Positions 8,520 through 16,895 of a stretch of 64,000 bases of DNA are shown piece by piece. The DNA comes from Actinomadura rudentiformis. Lineage in GTDB: Bacteria; Actinomycetota; Actinomycetes; Streptosporangiales; Streptosporangiaceae. Position numbers and translations under genes: made by a program. The stretch is taken from the NCBI RefSeq assembly GCF_008923185.1, contig NZ_WBMT01000029.1, positions 1 through 64,000 of the forward strand, in the 5' to 3' direction. The stretch's first letter is position 1. Each line of letters starts with the position of its first letter. The notes beneath the pieces are model-generated. The model was given only the letters and a program-made list of their open reading frames with translations. It did no database searches and was not told where the DNA came from.

Positions 8520-9638
8520 TCACCAGGTGAGGATTTGCGGCTGCCGGCCGGGGAAGGGAAAACGGTGAACCTTGCCGGTCGCGAGGTCCACACGGTGCCC
8601 TGAGCTGCCGCTCCAGAGGATGAGCGCCGTGCCCGACAAGCTCGGGGAGACCCTGGAGAACATCCAGACCATCTGGGTTCCGCCTTTGTACTGCTGCTGA
8701 AAGAGGACTCGCCGCTGCTTTCCGGTGGCCGCGTCCAGTTCCAAAAGCCGCGTCCACGAAGGGGAGCCCTGGGCGGCGCTCACGTAGACGCGCGTACCGT
8801 CCGCGCTCAGCACGGGGCGCGCCAGCTCTCCAAGAGCGCCACGGGTCTCGATCACTCGGCGGGCCCGTTCAGGCTGCCCGTCACCCCGAACATCGACGAC
8901 GTAAACGTCATCGGGTCTGTCGGCGTAGTGAAGGGGGCCCGCCACGAACACCAGGCGCTGTCCGTTGGCCGACCAGCTCAGGCTGTGCGCCCCTCTGGTG
9001 GCGCGAACGGCCACCGTTCGTGTCGCGCCACCCGAGAGGGAGCTCAACTGAATCCGAACGTCCGCCGCTCTGCCGTCCGGTTCAGTTGCGGGGAAGGCGA
9101 CGGTGCGGCCGTCCGGAGAGACGGCGAGATCCTCCGGGTTGGCGTCTGCCAGGTCACGGACCCGGGTCAAGCCTCTGACCTTGCCCGCCGTGTCGAGTTC
9201 GAGCCGGTAGAGGCGGGCCACGTCGCCCCCCTTCGACCATCCGGACAGGTAGTAGACCCTGCTGTCCCAGGTGGCGTTCACGTTGCTCCATACCTGGAGG
9301 TCGGCAGGGTTCGGCACCTTTGCGACCACCTTGCCGGTGCCCACGTCCCGCACTGTCAGATCTTTCGCAGCTTCAAGGGACTTGGACGTGAGTGTGACAA
9401 AGAACCGACTCGGCGCCGGAGGCAAGGGCACCAACGCCGCCTTGCGCTCCGGCTCAAGGGACGGCATCAGGGACACGGACGCGGCACACACCGCGGCGGT
9501 GACTCCAGCCGCGACGCCTGCCCGGATTCGCCTGGCCCGCCGCATCCGGCGCCGCGCCCCGGCCAGCAGATCCTGCGGTGGGTCGGCGGTGTCCGCCGCG
9601 GACCTCAGCGCCTCGCGAAGTTCATCGACAGCGGTCAT
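8520..9638 (-). CDS. Membrane-anchored beta-propeller protein, putative sigma-factor partner
   Basis: A 372-residue protein with a short cytoplasmic N-terminus, a basic stretch (RRRMRRARRIR), one membrane segment (about residues 40-60) and a large extracellular region. The latter contains WD40-like/TolB-like blades such as LAVSPDGRTVAFPA and LSWSANGQRLVFVAG. Its start lies at the stop of the upstream sigma-factor gene, so they are coupled. Position and topology fit an anti-sigma or co-sensor protein for that SigE-family factor, but no zinc anti-sigma motif (HxxxCxxC) is visible, so the mechanism is inferred from context only. Confidence 0.85.
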   Translation of the reverse strand: MTAVDELREALRSAADTADPPQDLLAGARRRMRRARRIRAGVAAGVTAAVCAASVSLMPSLEPERKAALVPLPPAPSRFFVTLTSKSLEAAKDLTVRDVGTGKVVAKVPNPADLQVWSNVNATWDSRVYYLSGWSKGGDVARLYRLELDTAGKVRGLTRVRDLADANPEDLAVSPDGRTVAFPATEPDGRAADVRIQLSSLSGGATRTVAVRATRGAHSLSWSANGQRLVFVAGPLHYADRPDDVYVVDVRGDGQPERARRVIETRGALGELARPVLSADGTRVYVSAAQGSPSWTRLLELDAATGKQRRVLFQQQYKGGTQMVWMFSRVSPSLSGTALILWSGSSGHRVDLATGKVHRFPFPGRQPQILTW

Positions 9639-9639
9639 G

Positions 9640-10143
9640 TCAGCCCTTCCGTTCGCAAGCGATCGGCACCATGACTTGCGGATCGAGCCGCAGTTTCGCC
9701 AGGGCCTTGCTCGTCTGGCTCTTCACCGTTCCGACCGAGCAGTCCAGCACCGCAGCGACCTGCGGCTCGGTCATGTCCTCGAAGAACCGCAGCACGATCA
9801 CGGCTTGCTGCCGCCGTGGCAGCCTCGCCAGCGCCGCCAGGATCCACGCCCTGGTGTCCAGCCGACTCAGCTCGTCCTCCGAGGACGCCTCGGGCGGCTC
9901 GTCCGTCGGAATCTCCCGCCGCCACAACCTCCGCATCGAGGACGCATGGGAGTTCACGAGGATCCGGTAGACGTACGGGTCCGGATCGTCCTCGATCCGC
10001 CGCCACGCCCGCCAGGTCTTGACCAGGGTTATCTGAACGAGGTCCTCGGCCAGACCCCGGTCACGGCACAGCAGGTACGCCGTCTTGAACAGCCGTGGCG
10101 ACTTCTCGGCCGCGTACCTCGTGAACTCCGGACTCTCTCGCAC
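9640..10143 (-). CDS. SigE-family RNA polymerase sigma factor (ECF)
   Basis: A 167-residue ECF sigma factor. Region 2 spans roughly residues 12-75 (LFKTAYLLCRDRGLAEDLVQITLVKTW) and region 4 residues 100-155 (LPRRQQAVIVLRFFEDMTEPQVAAVL, recognition helix CSVGTVKSQTSKALAKL). This is the compact SAV-type SigE family common in actinomycetes. The stop codon touches the start of the propeller-domain membrane protein, so the two are one transcription and translation unit. A hairpin at 10287-10320 isolates it from the gene upstream. Confidence 0.92.
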   Translation of the reverse strand: MRESPEFTRYAAEKSPRLFKTAYLLCRDRGLAEDLVQITLVKTWRAWRRIEDDPDPYVYRILVNSHASSMRRLWRREIPTDEPPEASSEDELSRLDTRAWILAALARLPRRQQAVIVLRFFEDMTEPQVAAVLDCSVGTVKSQTSKALAKLRLDPQVMVPIACERKG

Positions 10144-10286
10144 CGGGTCTCCTCCTCGGATAAGAGTTCGCAGGAACTACGCCACGACCGGCCCTAACCG
10201 TTGCCGTTCACCCGCAGAAAGATGTTTGTCCTGGTGGTCCGTGGGTGCGCGAGGTCGGGTGTCGGCGGCACTGCGGGCGGACATGG

Positions 10287-10320
10287 GTCATCCCGGCCGG
10301 GGTGTCCCGGCCGGGATGAC
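10287..10320. terminator. Perfect 15-bp stem-loop terminator
   Basis: The arms 10287-10301 and 10306-10320 are exact inverted repeats with a 4-base loop. It sits 12 bases past the stop of the imine-reductase-like gene (minus strand) and upstream of the sigma factor, so it should stop read-through into the sigma operon. Confidence 0.75.
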
Positions 10321-10331
10321 AGGTCGGTCAG

Positions 10332-11165
10332 CTAGAGGGCGGCGAGGCGGCTGAATCCTGCTGATCCGTGTCCGGCGTCGATCGCTTGTTGAACGGCGGC
10401 TCGCGCGGAGGTGAGCACGCCGTTGTCGAGGCCGTTCGCCCGGATGGCCTGCAGGACGTGGTCCATGCTCGCCGCAGCGGAGACCATCGTGGACGCGTCA
10501 CCGGGGTAGTTGTCGGCGGTGAGGTGCTCGGCTACCAGGTCGATCAGCTCCGGTAGAAGCCCGGTCGCCACCTTCACGTAGCCGGCGATGTCGGCGGGGG
10601 CGATGTTCTCCGCAGCGGCGAACTGGAACGCGTGCACGATTCCGATCATCGACGTCCAGAACGCGTCCAGCATCGACGCGTCGAATCCCGCCGCCCGGCC
10701 AGGATCCTCGCCGACGTACGCCGCGTTCTCGCCCAGTGCTGCGAGCGTGGGCTGATGTGCCTGGTAGACGTCGTTCGGCCCGCTGAACAAAAGGGTCACT
10801 TCCGGTCCGCCAACGGCTGCGGGCGCGCCCATGATCAGGCCGTCGAGGTAGTCGATGCCGTGCCCGGCGGCCCACGCGGCCATCTCGCGAGCCTGCTGTG
10901 GTGAGCCGCCGGTGAGGTTGACCAAGGTGCGGCCCTTCAGAGCGTCGGCATCGAGAATCGACCGCACGGCCTCGTAATCCAGGACGCAGACGACAACGAG
11001 CGGGCTGGCGGCGATCGCTTGGGCGGCGGTCTCGGCGACGGTGGCGGTGAGGTCGTCTCCCTTGCCAGGCGTGCGGTTCCAAACGGTGGTGGGGCGGTCG
11101 ACGGCGAAGGCGGCGGCCAGCGCGCGTCCCATGGGGCCGAGGCCCAGAACGGTTACGGGTGTCAT
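10332..11165 (-). CDS. NAD(P)-dependent oxidoreductase, imine reductase-like
   Basis: A 277-residue protein of the 3-hydroxyacid dehydrogenase/imine reductase family. The N-terminal Rossmann motif GLGPMGRALA (residues 8-17) is followed by WNRTPGK, which favours NADPH. The conserved substrate loop NLTGGSPQQAREM and the helical C-terminal domain, which swaps between subunits in this family, are complete. Imine reductases reduce cyclic imines to amines; the natural substrate here is unknown. It is divergent from a MerR gene, and its promoter has the 19-base spacer typical of MerR-controlled promoters. Confidence 0.88.
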   Translation of the reverse strand: MTPVTVLGLGPMGRALAAAFAVDRPTTVWNRTPGKGDDLTATVAETAAQAIAASPLVVVCVLDYEAVRSILDADALKGRTLVNLTGGSPQQAREMAAWAAGHGIDYLDGLIMGAPAAVGGPEVTLLFSGPNDVYQAHQPTLAALGENAAYVGEDPGRAAGFDASMLDAFWTSMIGIVHAFQFAAAENIAPADIAGYVKVATGLLPELIDLVAEHLTADNYPGDASTMVSAAASMDHVLQAIRANGLDNGVLTSARAAVQQAIDAGHGSAGFSRLAAL

Positions 11166-11173
11166 GGCGGTTA

Positions 11174-11204
11174 AGCTAAACCTTCACGTTAATGTCAGAG
11201 TCAA
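11174..11204 (-). promoter_or_regulatory. MerR-type promoter with 19-bp spacer
   Basis: Reading the minus strand, TTGACT (11199-11204) and TTAGCT (11174-11179) form a -35/-10 pair separated by 19 bases, longer than the usual 17. MerR-family activators work by untwisting such spacers. The spacer holds an imperfect dyad centred on CACGTTAATG. Transcription would start almost at the ATG of the imine-reductase gene. The divergent MerR gene starts at 11218. Confidence 0.6.
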
Positions 11205-11217
11205 CTCTGGAGCCGGG

Positions 11218-11577
11218 ATGCGGATCGGGGAACTCTCGCGGCGGACGGGCGTGAGCGAGCGCGCGCTGCGGTACTACGAGGAACAAGGCCTGCTACGCCC
11301 GGAACGGCGTCCGAGTGGCTACCGCGTGTACCGCGACGTGGATGTGGCGGCGGTCCGGCGGATCAGGGTTCTGCTCACGGCCGGGCTGAGCACGGCGCAG
11401 ATCGTCGAAGTGTTGCCGTGCATGGTCGATGACGACGACCTGCTGGCGCCCATTTGCCCCGAGCTGGTCGACGAGTTGGTGAAGCAGCGGGACCGCATCG
11501 GCGCGGCCATCGACGAACTGGCAGCCACCCGCGCCAACCTGGACACCATCATCGCCAACGAACGGCGAGCCAGCTGA
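11218..11577 (+). CDS. MerR family transcriptional regulator
   Basis: A 119-residue regulator with the N-terminal winged helix (MRIGELSRRTGVSERALRYYEEQGLL), wing residues YRVYRDVDV and a coiled dimerisation helix ending in an Ala/Asn-rich tail (LDTIIANERR). There are no cysteine pairs of a metal site, so it more likely senses an organic ligand. The ATG at 11218 follows GGAGCCGGG. It is divergent from the imine-reductase-like gene and is the likely activator of the 19-bp-spacer promoter between them. Confidence 0.9.
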   Translation: MRIGELSRRTGVSERALRYYEEQGLLRPERRPSGYRVYRDVDVAAVRRIRVLLTAGLSTAQIVEVLPCMVDDDDLLAPICPELVDELVKQRDRIGAAIDELAATRANLDTIIANERRAS

Positions 11578-11748
11578 CGTCGTTGCGCATCCCGGCGGCG
11601 ATCCCTTGGGGACTCCCAAAGCGTCACCGGTTCCAACGAGCGAGTCAGTGGGCGTTATGGCGGGTTGCCCGGGTCCAGCGATGAGTTCTGGGTCGGCGAG
11701 GGATCTGTATGGACAGTGACCAATCGCCAGAGCAAAAGGATGTTCCGC

Positions 11749-12111
11749 ATGACCCAGTACCCCGCTCCCGCCGACGTGGCTGTCAGGTTCATCAAGGCAT
11801 GGGGGAGTCAGGACATGGACGCGGTAGCCGGCCTCCTCGCCGAGGACGTGACCTTTGAGAGTCCGCGGATGAAGGTCCACGGAGCCGAATCGACGCTGGC
11901 GACGTTGGGCGAGTTCTCTCAGGTGGTGACCGGCATCGACGTCCTTGCCGTCCTCGGCGACGACCGGCAGGCAATGATCATGTACGACATGGCGACCGGG
12001 CCGTTCGGGACGCTGCGTGTGGTCGATCACCTCATCGTGGAGAACGGGAAGATCAAGGCGGACTCCATCGTGTTCGACACCTACGAGCTGCGTAAGGCCC
12101 AGGAAGGCTGA
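11749..12111 (+). CDS. SnoaL-like/NTF2-fold nuclear-transport-factor domain protein
   Basis: A 120-residue single-domain protein of the SnoaL/limonene-epoxide-hydrolase-like fold: a helix FIKAWGSQDMDAVAGLLAEDVTF, then strands MKVHGAESTL and IVENGKIKADSIVFDTYEL. Members may be cyclases, epoxide hydrolases, isomerases or non-catalytic binding proteins; no specific catalytic pair can be assigned here. The ATG at 11749 has AAAAGG ten bases upstream. It is transcribed alone between MerR and the PBP4-type gene. Confidence 0.75.
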   Translation: MTQYPAPADVAVRFIKAWGSQDMDAVAGLLAEDVTFESPRMKVHGAESTLATLGEFSQVVTGIDVLAVLGDDRQAMIMYDMATGPFGTLRVVDHLIVENGKIKADSIVFDTYELRKAQEG

Positions 12112-12214
12112 CCGCGGCATCCGCGTAGGCCCTGGGGCGATCTCCGTCACGGCGGACGATCTCGTTTGAGCGAACTCTGGTCCCGATGGGTGAGGGGGCT
12201 CTAGGCTCTGCGAA

Positions 12215-13828
12215 ATGTCCCGCTTCCCCCTCAGTAGGACCAAGATCCTCATCACCGCCGGCGTCGCCATCGCCACGGCGGGCACGCTGACCGTGACGCT
12301 CGTCTCCGGCGACCCGGAACCGGTGCGCGCGGCTCCTGTAGCGGCCACGCAGACCATTGCCCTCCAGTCGTCCGGCGACCTGCGCAAGGACCTGGACGCG
12401 ATCCTCGCCGACCCCGCGCTCAAGGGCGCACGGGTCGGCGTCGTCGTCCGTTCGTACGGCGACGGCAAGCTGCTCTACGCGCGCGGCGGCGGAACGCCCC
12501 TCATCCCCGCGTCCAACCAGAAGCTCGCGACGACCGCCGCCGCGTTCGGGATCCTGGGGCCGGGCCACACGTTCCGGACGAGCGTCATGACGCGTGCCGC
12601 GCGTCGCGGCGCCACGCTCCGGGGCGACCTCGTCCTGAAGGGCACCGGCGACCCGACGCTCCAGGCCAAGGACTACGACCGCCTCGCCGCCCAGCTCCGC
12701 GCCAAGGGCGTCCGCAAGGTCACCGGACGTCTCCTCGCTGACGACTCCTGGTTCGACGCCCGCCGCTGGCCGCAGGGCTGGGATCCCACCGACGCGCCGT
12801 TCGCGTACGCCGCGCAGGTGTCGGCGCTCACCGTGTCGCCGGACGCCGACTTCAACGCGGGCTCCATCGCCGTCGAGGTCAGCCCCCGCGCCGCCGGGAC
12901 GCCCGTCGCCGTGCGCACCGTCCCCGCCACCGGACACGTCAAGATCGTCAACCGGGCCACGACCGGAGCCCCGGGCAGCGCCTCGACGATCAGCGTGCTG
13001 CGCAAGTCCGGCGCCAACGTCATCGAGGTCACCGGCTCCCAGCCCGCCGGTGGCGGCACCCGTACGAGCCTGGCCAGTGTCCACGAGCCGACCCTCTACG
13101 CCGCCGACGTCTTCCGCCGCGCCCTGCGCGCCCGCGGCATCGCCGTCACCGGCAAGACCGTGCGCGGCGCCGCCCCCAAGGGATCCCGCACCCTGGCGTC
13201 CCGCAAGTCGATTCCCTTGGCGAAGCTCGCCGTTCCCTACATGAAGCTCAGCAACAACAACATCGCCGAGATTCTCGTCAAGTCGATCGGCCGCAAGAAA
13301 TCCGGCAAGGGCACCTGGGCCGCGGGCCTGCCGGCCGTCCGGCGGTACGTGTCCACGCTCGGCGTCAAGACCTCGCAGCTCACCTTCGCCGACGGCTCCG
13401 GCCTCGGCCGAGGCAACCGGCAGACCGCCGACCAGCTCGTCAACCTGCTGCGCGGCGTCCGGACCAAGCCATGGTTCCGTGCGTACTACAACTCGCTGCC
13501 GATCGCGGGCAAGCCCGAGCCCTGGGTCGGCGGCACCCTGCGCACCCGCATGGTCGGGACGGCGGCCGAGGGCAACGCCCACGCCAAGACCGGCACCCTC
13601 ACCGGCGCGACCGCCCTGTCCGGGTACGTGAAGAGCCCGGACGGCGTTCCCGTCGTCTACTCGATCCTCTTCAACGCCTACCCGGGCTCAATTACCGCCG
13701 TCCGAGGCGTCCAAGACAAAATCGTCGTCCGGTTGGCCGGCGGGTCCAGCCCGCAGCGTCTCACCGTGCAGTCACACCCGAGCCAACGCGTCCCCGAGCT
13801 CGAATGCTCCTGGATCGGAACCTGCTGA
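12215..13828 (+). CDS. dacB: D-alanyl-D-alanine carboxypeptidase/endopeptidase, PBP4 type (peptidase S13)
   Basis: A 537-residue low-molecular-mass class C penicillin-binding protein. It has an N-terminal signal or anchor segment (about residues 10-42), the catalytic tetrad Ser100-x-x-Lys103 (ASNQK), the second motif Ser346-Asn-Asn and the third motif Lys458-Thr-Gly. The large inserted domain between motifs one and two, typical of S13, is present. It trims D-Ala from peptidoglycan stem peptides or cleaves 4-3 cross-links outside the membrane. About 40 residues after the catalytic domain end in a two-Cys tail (ECSWIGTC). A strong hairpin follows at 13931-13976. Confidence 0.93.
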   Translation: MSRFPLSRTKILITAGVAIATAGTLTVTLVSGDPEPVRAAPVAATQTIALQSSGDLRKDLDAILADPALKGARVGVVVRSYGDGKLLYARGGGTPLIPASNQKLATTAAAFGILGPGHTFRTSVMTRAARRGATLRGDLVLKGTGDPTLQAKDYDRLAAQLRAKGVRKVTGRLLADDSWFDARRWPQGWDPTDAPFAYAAQVSALTVSPDADFNAGSIAVEVSPRAAGTPVAVRTVPATGHVKIVNRATTGAPGSASTISVLRKSGANVIEVTGSQPAGGGTRTSLASVHEPTLYAADVFRRALRARGIAVTGKTVRGAAPKGSRTLASRKSIPLAKLAVPYMKLSNNNIAEILVKSIGRKKSGKGTWAAGLPAVRRYVSTLGVKTSQLTFADGSGLGRGNRQTADQLVNLLRGVRTKPWFRAYYNSLPIAGKPEPWVGGTLRTRMVGTAAEGNAHAKTGTLTGATALSGYVKSPDGVPVVYSILFNAYPGSITAVRGVQDKIVVRLAGGSSPQRLTVQSHPSQRVPELECSWIGTC

Positions 13829-13930
13829 CCGGAGTCCAGCGAGCGACACTCGCGGCCTTGACCGGTCGTCGGGCGGCACCCGCCTGGCGCGCCGATTCCC
13901 GGTCCTGAGTGAACGATCTCCACCGCCCAC

Positions 13931-13976
13931 GACGGCGGGACGCTCACCACGAGCGTCCCGCCGTCTGCGGTTTTCG
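13931..13976 (+). terminator. Terminator after the PBP4-type gene
   Basis: Perfect 15-base arms at 13931-13945 and 13951-13965 with a 5-base loop are followed by GCGGTTTT. This is a textbook rho-independent terminator for the carboxypeptidase gene and may also serve the converging gene. Confidence 0.85.
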
Positions 13977-14013
13977 CCTGCTGCTTTCCCCGGCGCGCCG
14001 TCGATCAGAGCCT

Positions 14014-14100
14014 TGTTGACCGGCGCCCCTGCGGCCAGCGCGTCCTTGACCGGCGCCTTGTTGACCGGCGCGTCGTCGACCGGCGCGTCGTTCGACCGAC
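14014..14100. repeat. Intergenic GACCGGCGCG tandem repeat
   Basis: Five to six imperfect copies of a roughly 15-base unit (TTGACCGGCGCGTCG) lie between the PBP4 terminator and the 3' end of the next gene. Related copies occur at 16585-16645, on the other side of the chimeric sigma cassette. Confidence 0.7.
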
Positions 14101-14152
14101 TCGTGCCCGCGGCCCCTCGGTGTGGGGAATCGAGAAGGGTTGACGTGCCAGG

Positions 14153-15973
14153 TCAGCGGGCGATGCCGAAGGCGCGGATCGTCGTCTGGTCGACGGTGTT
14201 GCCCTCAGCATCCTCGGCGTGGGTGCGCAGGGATGCGTAGCCCGGAGTCGCCGGGTGGTGGAGGGTGGCCTGCCAGCCGTTCGCCGTCTGGCGGACCGGG
14301 GACTGGATCCAAGAGCTGCCGTCGTCATGGGACACCCACACAGACACGCGGCGCAGGGGTGGCCGGGTTCGGTCGGCGCCACGTTCGACGGCCAGGGTGA
14401 GCGTCTGGTCGCGGCCTGCAGGAGCCTGGTTGTGCTCATTGAGCGCGGTCTTGTACGTGACGCCGAGCAGAGACACCGCGTCACCCGGGCCCGGCGGCTT
14501 GGTGGTGAAGGTCCATTCAGCGCGCTGGCGCGTCGACAGGTCCGACCATGGGGCTCGCCGTTCGGCGTCGACCGTGAGGCGGTAGGCGGCGGGTTCGGGT
14601 CGAACGGCGAAGTCGCCGCCGACCCGGTCGGCGGTGCCGACGACCTTGCCGTCGGCGGTGCGCAGGGTGGTCGTGGCGGTGGTGTGAGCGGGCGGGAACG
14701 TGTCCCCAGGGGTCTTCCAGGCGTCCAGCAAGGGAACGACGAACCGCATGGTGCTGGGTTCGTCCTTCCAGAAGCCGACACCGGGCCCGGGGGAGAAGGG
14801 GCCCTGGTTCCAGGCCCGTATGTGGACGCCCCGATCGAAGTTCTCCCTGCGCTGGCCACTGGCCGAGTCGGTGAAGTCGCAGTCCGGTCCGGTGATGTCG
14901 GCCGAGGAGTCCCAGACGACGCCCGGGGTGAAGTACTCGGTCCGGGTAACGGGCAGCGCGCCGACGACGTCGGGGAACGACCAGCCGATACCGCCGTCGG
15001 AGTCGTAGTCGCCGACATAGTTCCGCGAGCAGCCGGGCCGCCCCTGGTCGGCGTAGAGGGTGCGGACCATGGCCAGGTCCCGGGTGCGCACCTGCAGCGA
15101 CGCGTCCGGCGGGATCGCGCCCATGGCGCTCGTCCCGGCCACGTTATAGCTGTACGGGCTGCCGGACGCCGCACCGTTCCTGGTCAGGCGGGCCATCACG
15201 CGCACTTCCAGACCGGGTGCCGGCTCGGCGGGCGTGAGGTAGGTGGGGTGATCCCACCACGTGTCCTCTACGTGCCCGGCCAGCACGGTGACTCTGTCAC
15301 CGATCTTCTGGACGATCCGGACCCAGCCGCCCACCGGACGGGCGTCGGCTCGGTCGACGGCGGCGGTGACCGGACGTCCATGGCGCGCGTCCAGGACGAA
15401 CGCGGTGTCCTTGTCGATCCTGACTCGCGACTTGTACACGGTGGTCAGGGATGTGCGGCCATCGGCCTCGAGGGTGTCGACGTAGGTGAAGACGGCGTAG
15501 TCGCCGGTGGCCAGCCGTCCGGTGAGCCGCCCGTTGTCGAGCTCGCCCTCGCTGGCCGTCGTGCCGTCCAGGGAGTGAAAGTAGACGCGGCGGGCTTGTT
15601 CGGTGCTGGGCGGGCGGCCGTGCCTATTCAGCACCTCGACCTTCACCTGGTGCTCACCCTCCATCGGCCGGAAGCGCCTGCGGCCCTCGTCGGGCGTGCC
15701 ATGCAGGACGGCGCGCGACTGGTCGTGCGGGACGGCGCGCGACTGGTCGTGCGGGACGGCGCGCGACTGGTCGTGCGGGACGGCGCGCGACTGGCCGTGC
15801 GGGACGGCGCGCGACTGATCGTGCGGGACGGCGCGCGACTGATCGTGCGGGACGGCGGACGATTGGCTGTGCGGGACGGTGCGTGACTGTCCGTGCGGTT
15901 CGGGGCGGGCGGGCGCGGGGCCGGGCGCGGCGAGCACTGGGGCGAGCAGGAGGGAGATCACGCGGAGCTTCAT
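14153..15973 (-). CDS. Large secreted protein with 8-residue N-terminal repeats
   Basis: A 606-residue exported protein. A signal peptide (residues 1 to about 22) is followed by eight copies of an octapeptide of the type AVPHDQSR (about residues 26-89). The rest is beta-rich domains resembling the non-catalytic extracellular parts of actinomycete proteases, including an Ig/sialidase-like segment VWVSHDDGSSWIQSPV near residue 540. No protease triad or other active site is visible, so the function is unknown; it may bind or scaffold at the surface. Its ATG overlaps the stop of the chimeric sigma gene in an ATGA junction, so it is translationally coupled to it. Confidence 0.82.
   Translation of the reverse strand: MKLRVISLLLAPVLAAPGPAPARPEPHGQSRTVPHSQSSAVPHDQSRAVPHDQSRAVPHGQSRAVPHDQSRAVPHDQSRAVPHDQSRAVLHGTPDEGRRRFRPMEGEHQVKVEVLNRHGRPPSTEQARRVYFHSLDGTTASEGELDNGRLTGRLATGDYAVFTYVDTLEADGRTSLTTVYKSRVRIDKDTAFVLDARHGRPVTAAVDRADARPVGGWVRIVQKIGDRVTVLAGHVEDTWWDHPTYLTPAEPAPGLEVRVMARLTRNGAASGSPYSYNVAGTSAMGAIPPDASLQVRTRDLAMVRTLYADQGRPGCSRNYVGDYDSDGGIGWSFPDVVGALPVTRTEYFTPGVVWDSSADITGPDCDFTDSASGQRRENFDRGVHIRAWNQGPFSPGPGVGFWKDEPSTMRFVVPLLDAWKTPGDTFPPAHTTATTTLRTADGKVVGTADRVGGDFAVRPEPAAYRLTVDAERRAPWSDLSTRQRAEWTFTTKPPGPGDAVSLLGVTYKTALNEHNQAPAGRDQTLTLAVERGADRTRPPLRRVSVWVSHDDGSSWIQSPVRQTANGWQATLHHPATPGYASLRTHAEDAEGNTVDQTTIRAFGIAR
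15706..15898 (-). repeat. 24-bp coding tandem repeat (octapeptide AVPHDQSR)
   Basis: Eight near-identical 24-base units encode the octapeptide repeat right after the signal peptide of the 606-residue protein. The units differ by one or two bases (D, G or S at the variable position). In-frame unit length means copy number can change without breaking the frame. Confidence 0.85.
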
Positions 15974-16359
15974 CGGATCGGCACCTCTCCGGGGCGGTCG
16001 ACGAACCGGCCGGAGGCCGTACGGGTCTCCAGGTTGAGCACCGCACCCTTCTTGACGCTCCAGGTGCCGTCGGTGCCGGTGGAGGTGTGATTCTTGATCG
16101 CTACGGTGCGTTCACCCAGGTAGGCATAGGTTTTCGGATCGATCATGATCTCGGTGCGCTGGTAGCGATCGCGTTTCCAGAAGGCGATGAGGAACGTCTC
16201 GGCCATCAGGTCGTCGGACAGGTCCATGCCCAGCCGCCGCGCCACGTAGCGGTGGATCGCTGCGTGGTGGCGGTCGTAGAGCAAGGCGAATCGCTCGGCG
16301 TCCTGAAGCGAACGCCGGATCAACTCCGTGTCGGTCTCCGTGCGGACGTCATTGGTCAT
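15970..16359 (-). CDS. Chimeric ORF: ECF sigma region 2 fused to CU044_5270-type C-terminus
   Basis: A 129-residue frame in two unrelated parts. Residues 1 to about 67 are a good sigma-70 region 2 (TELIRRSLQDAERFALLYDRH, then DLMAETFLIAFWKRDRY). From about residue 68 on (RTEIMIDPKTYAYLGERTV to FVDRPGEVPIR) the sequence matches the C-terminus of the CU044_5270 family, which normally lies directly downstream of such a sigma gene. Region 4 and most of the partner protein are missing. The simplest reading is one in-frame deletion across two adjacent genes, with the junction near 16158. The product cannot recognise promoters as a sigma factor. Its stop overlaps the next start by four bases. Confidence 0.75.
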   Translation of the reverse strand: MTNDVRTETDTELIRRSLQDAERFALLYDRHHAAIHRYVARRLGMDLSDDLMAETFLIAFWKRDRYQRTEIMIDPKTYAYLGERTVAIKNHTSTGTDGTWSVKKGAVLNLETRTASGRFVDRPGEVPIR

Positions 16360-16584
16360 GTGGATCCCATCGCTGCCATACGGCCCTCCGGGTCGGGGGT
16401 GCGGTCACCTGTTATTGCCGTGAGCGGCAGCACGCTTCCCGGAAAGAAAGGGACTTGGGCCGCATGGCGGGGGGGTGCTCCCACCGGCGCGGCGCCATCG
16501 CAAGATCAGTGAGGGCTTTTCATCCTCGGATGATCTCGTAGTTCCGCAGGGTGGTGATGGCCTTGACTATGCGGCGTGGGACTC

Positions 16585-16645
16585 GGTCCGGTAGACCGGC
16601 GCGTCGTTGGCCGACGTGCTGTCGACCGGCCGTCGTTGACCGGCG
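16585..16645. repeat. GACCGGCGCGTCGTT repeats upstream of the chimeric gene
   Basis: Three imperfect copies of the GACCGGCG unit also seen at 14014-14100. It lies in the 535-base gap (16360-16894) between the chimeric gene and the LppU-like gene; apart from this and the next repeat block I see nothing there. Confidence 0.6.
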
Positions 16646-16734
16646 CGGCAGCAGGTCAGGCCGCTTGGGTGACGGCCAGAATCCGGGCGACGCGCAAGTG
16701 ACCCGACAGTCGGCCTGCGCGCAGTCGGCCTGCG

Positions 16735-16895
16735 CGGCGTCCAGTTTGCGGCGTCCAGTTTGCGGCGGATGTGCGCGGCGGCGGATGTGCGGTGGCGGTG
16801 CTCGGCAGATGTGCGCGGCGGCTGATGTGCGGTGGCGGTGCGCGGCGGATGTGCGCGGCGGATGTGTGCGGCGGATGTGTGTGCGGCGGCGCGTT
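16735..16895. repeat. GCGGCGGATGTGCG low-complexity tandem repeat
   Basis: About 160 bases of imperfect repeats. Two copies of a GTCCAGTTTGCGGC unit come first, then many copies of a 9-18 base unit built from GCGGCGGATGTGC. The block runs up to the stop codon of the minus-strand LppU-like gene. It has no coding character. Confidence 0.8.

Noticed and set aside
14219..15886. Very long plus-strand open frame opposite the 606-residue secreted protein
   Set aside because: Antisense frame caused by GC-rich codons. The minus-strand frame has a signal peptide and domain-like sequence; the plus frame has none.
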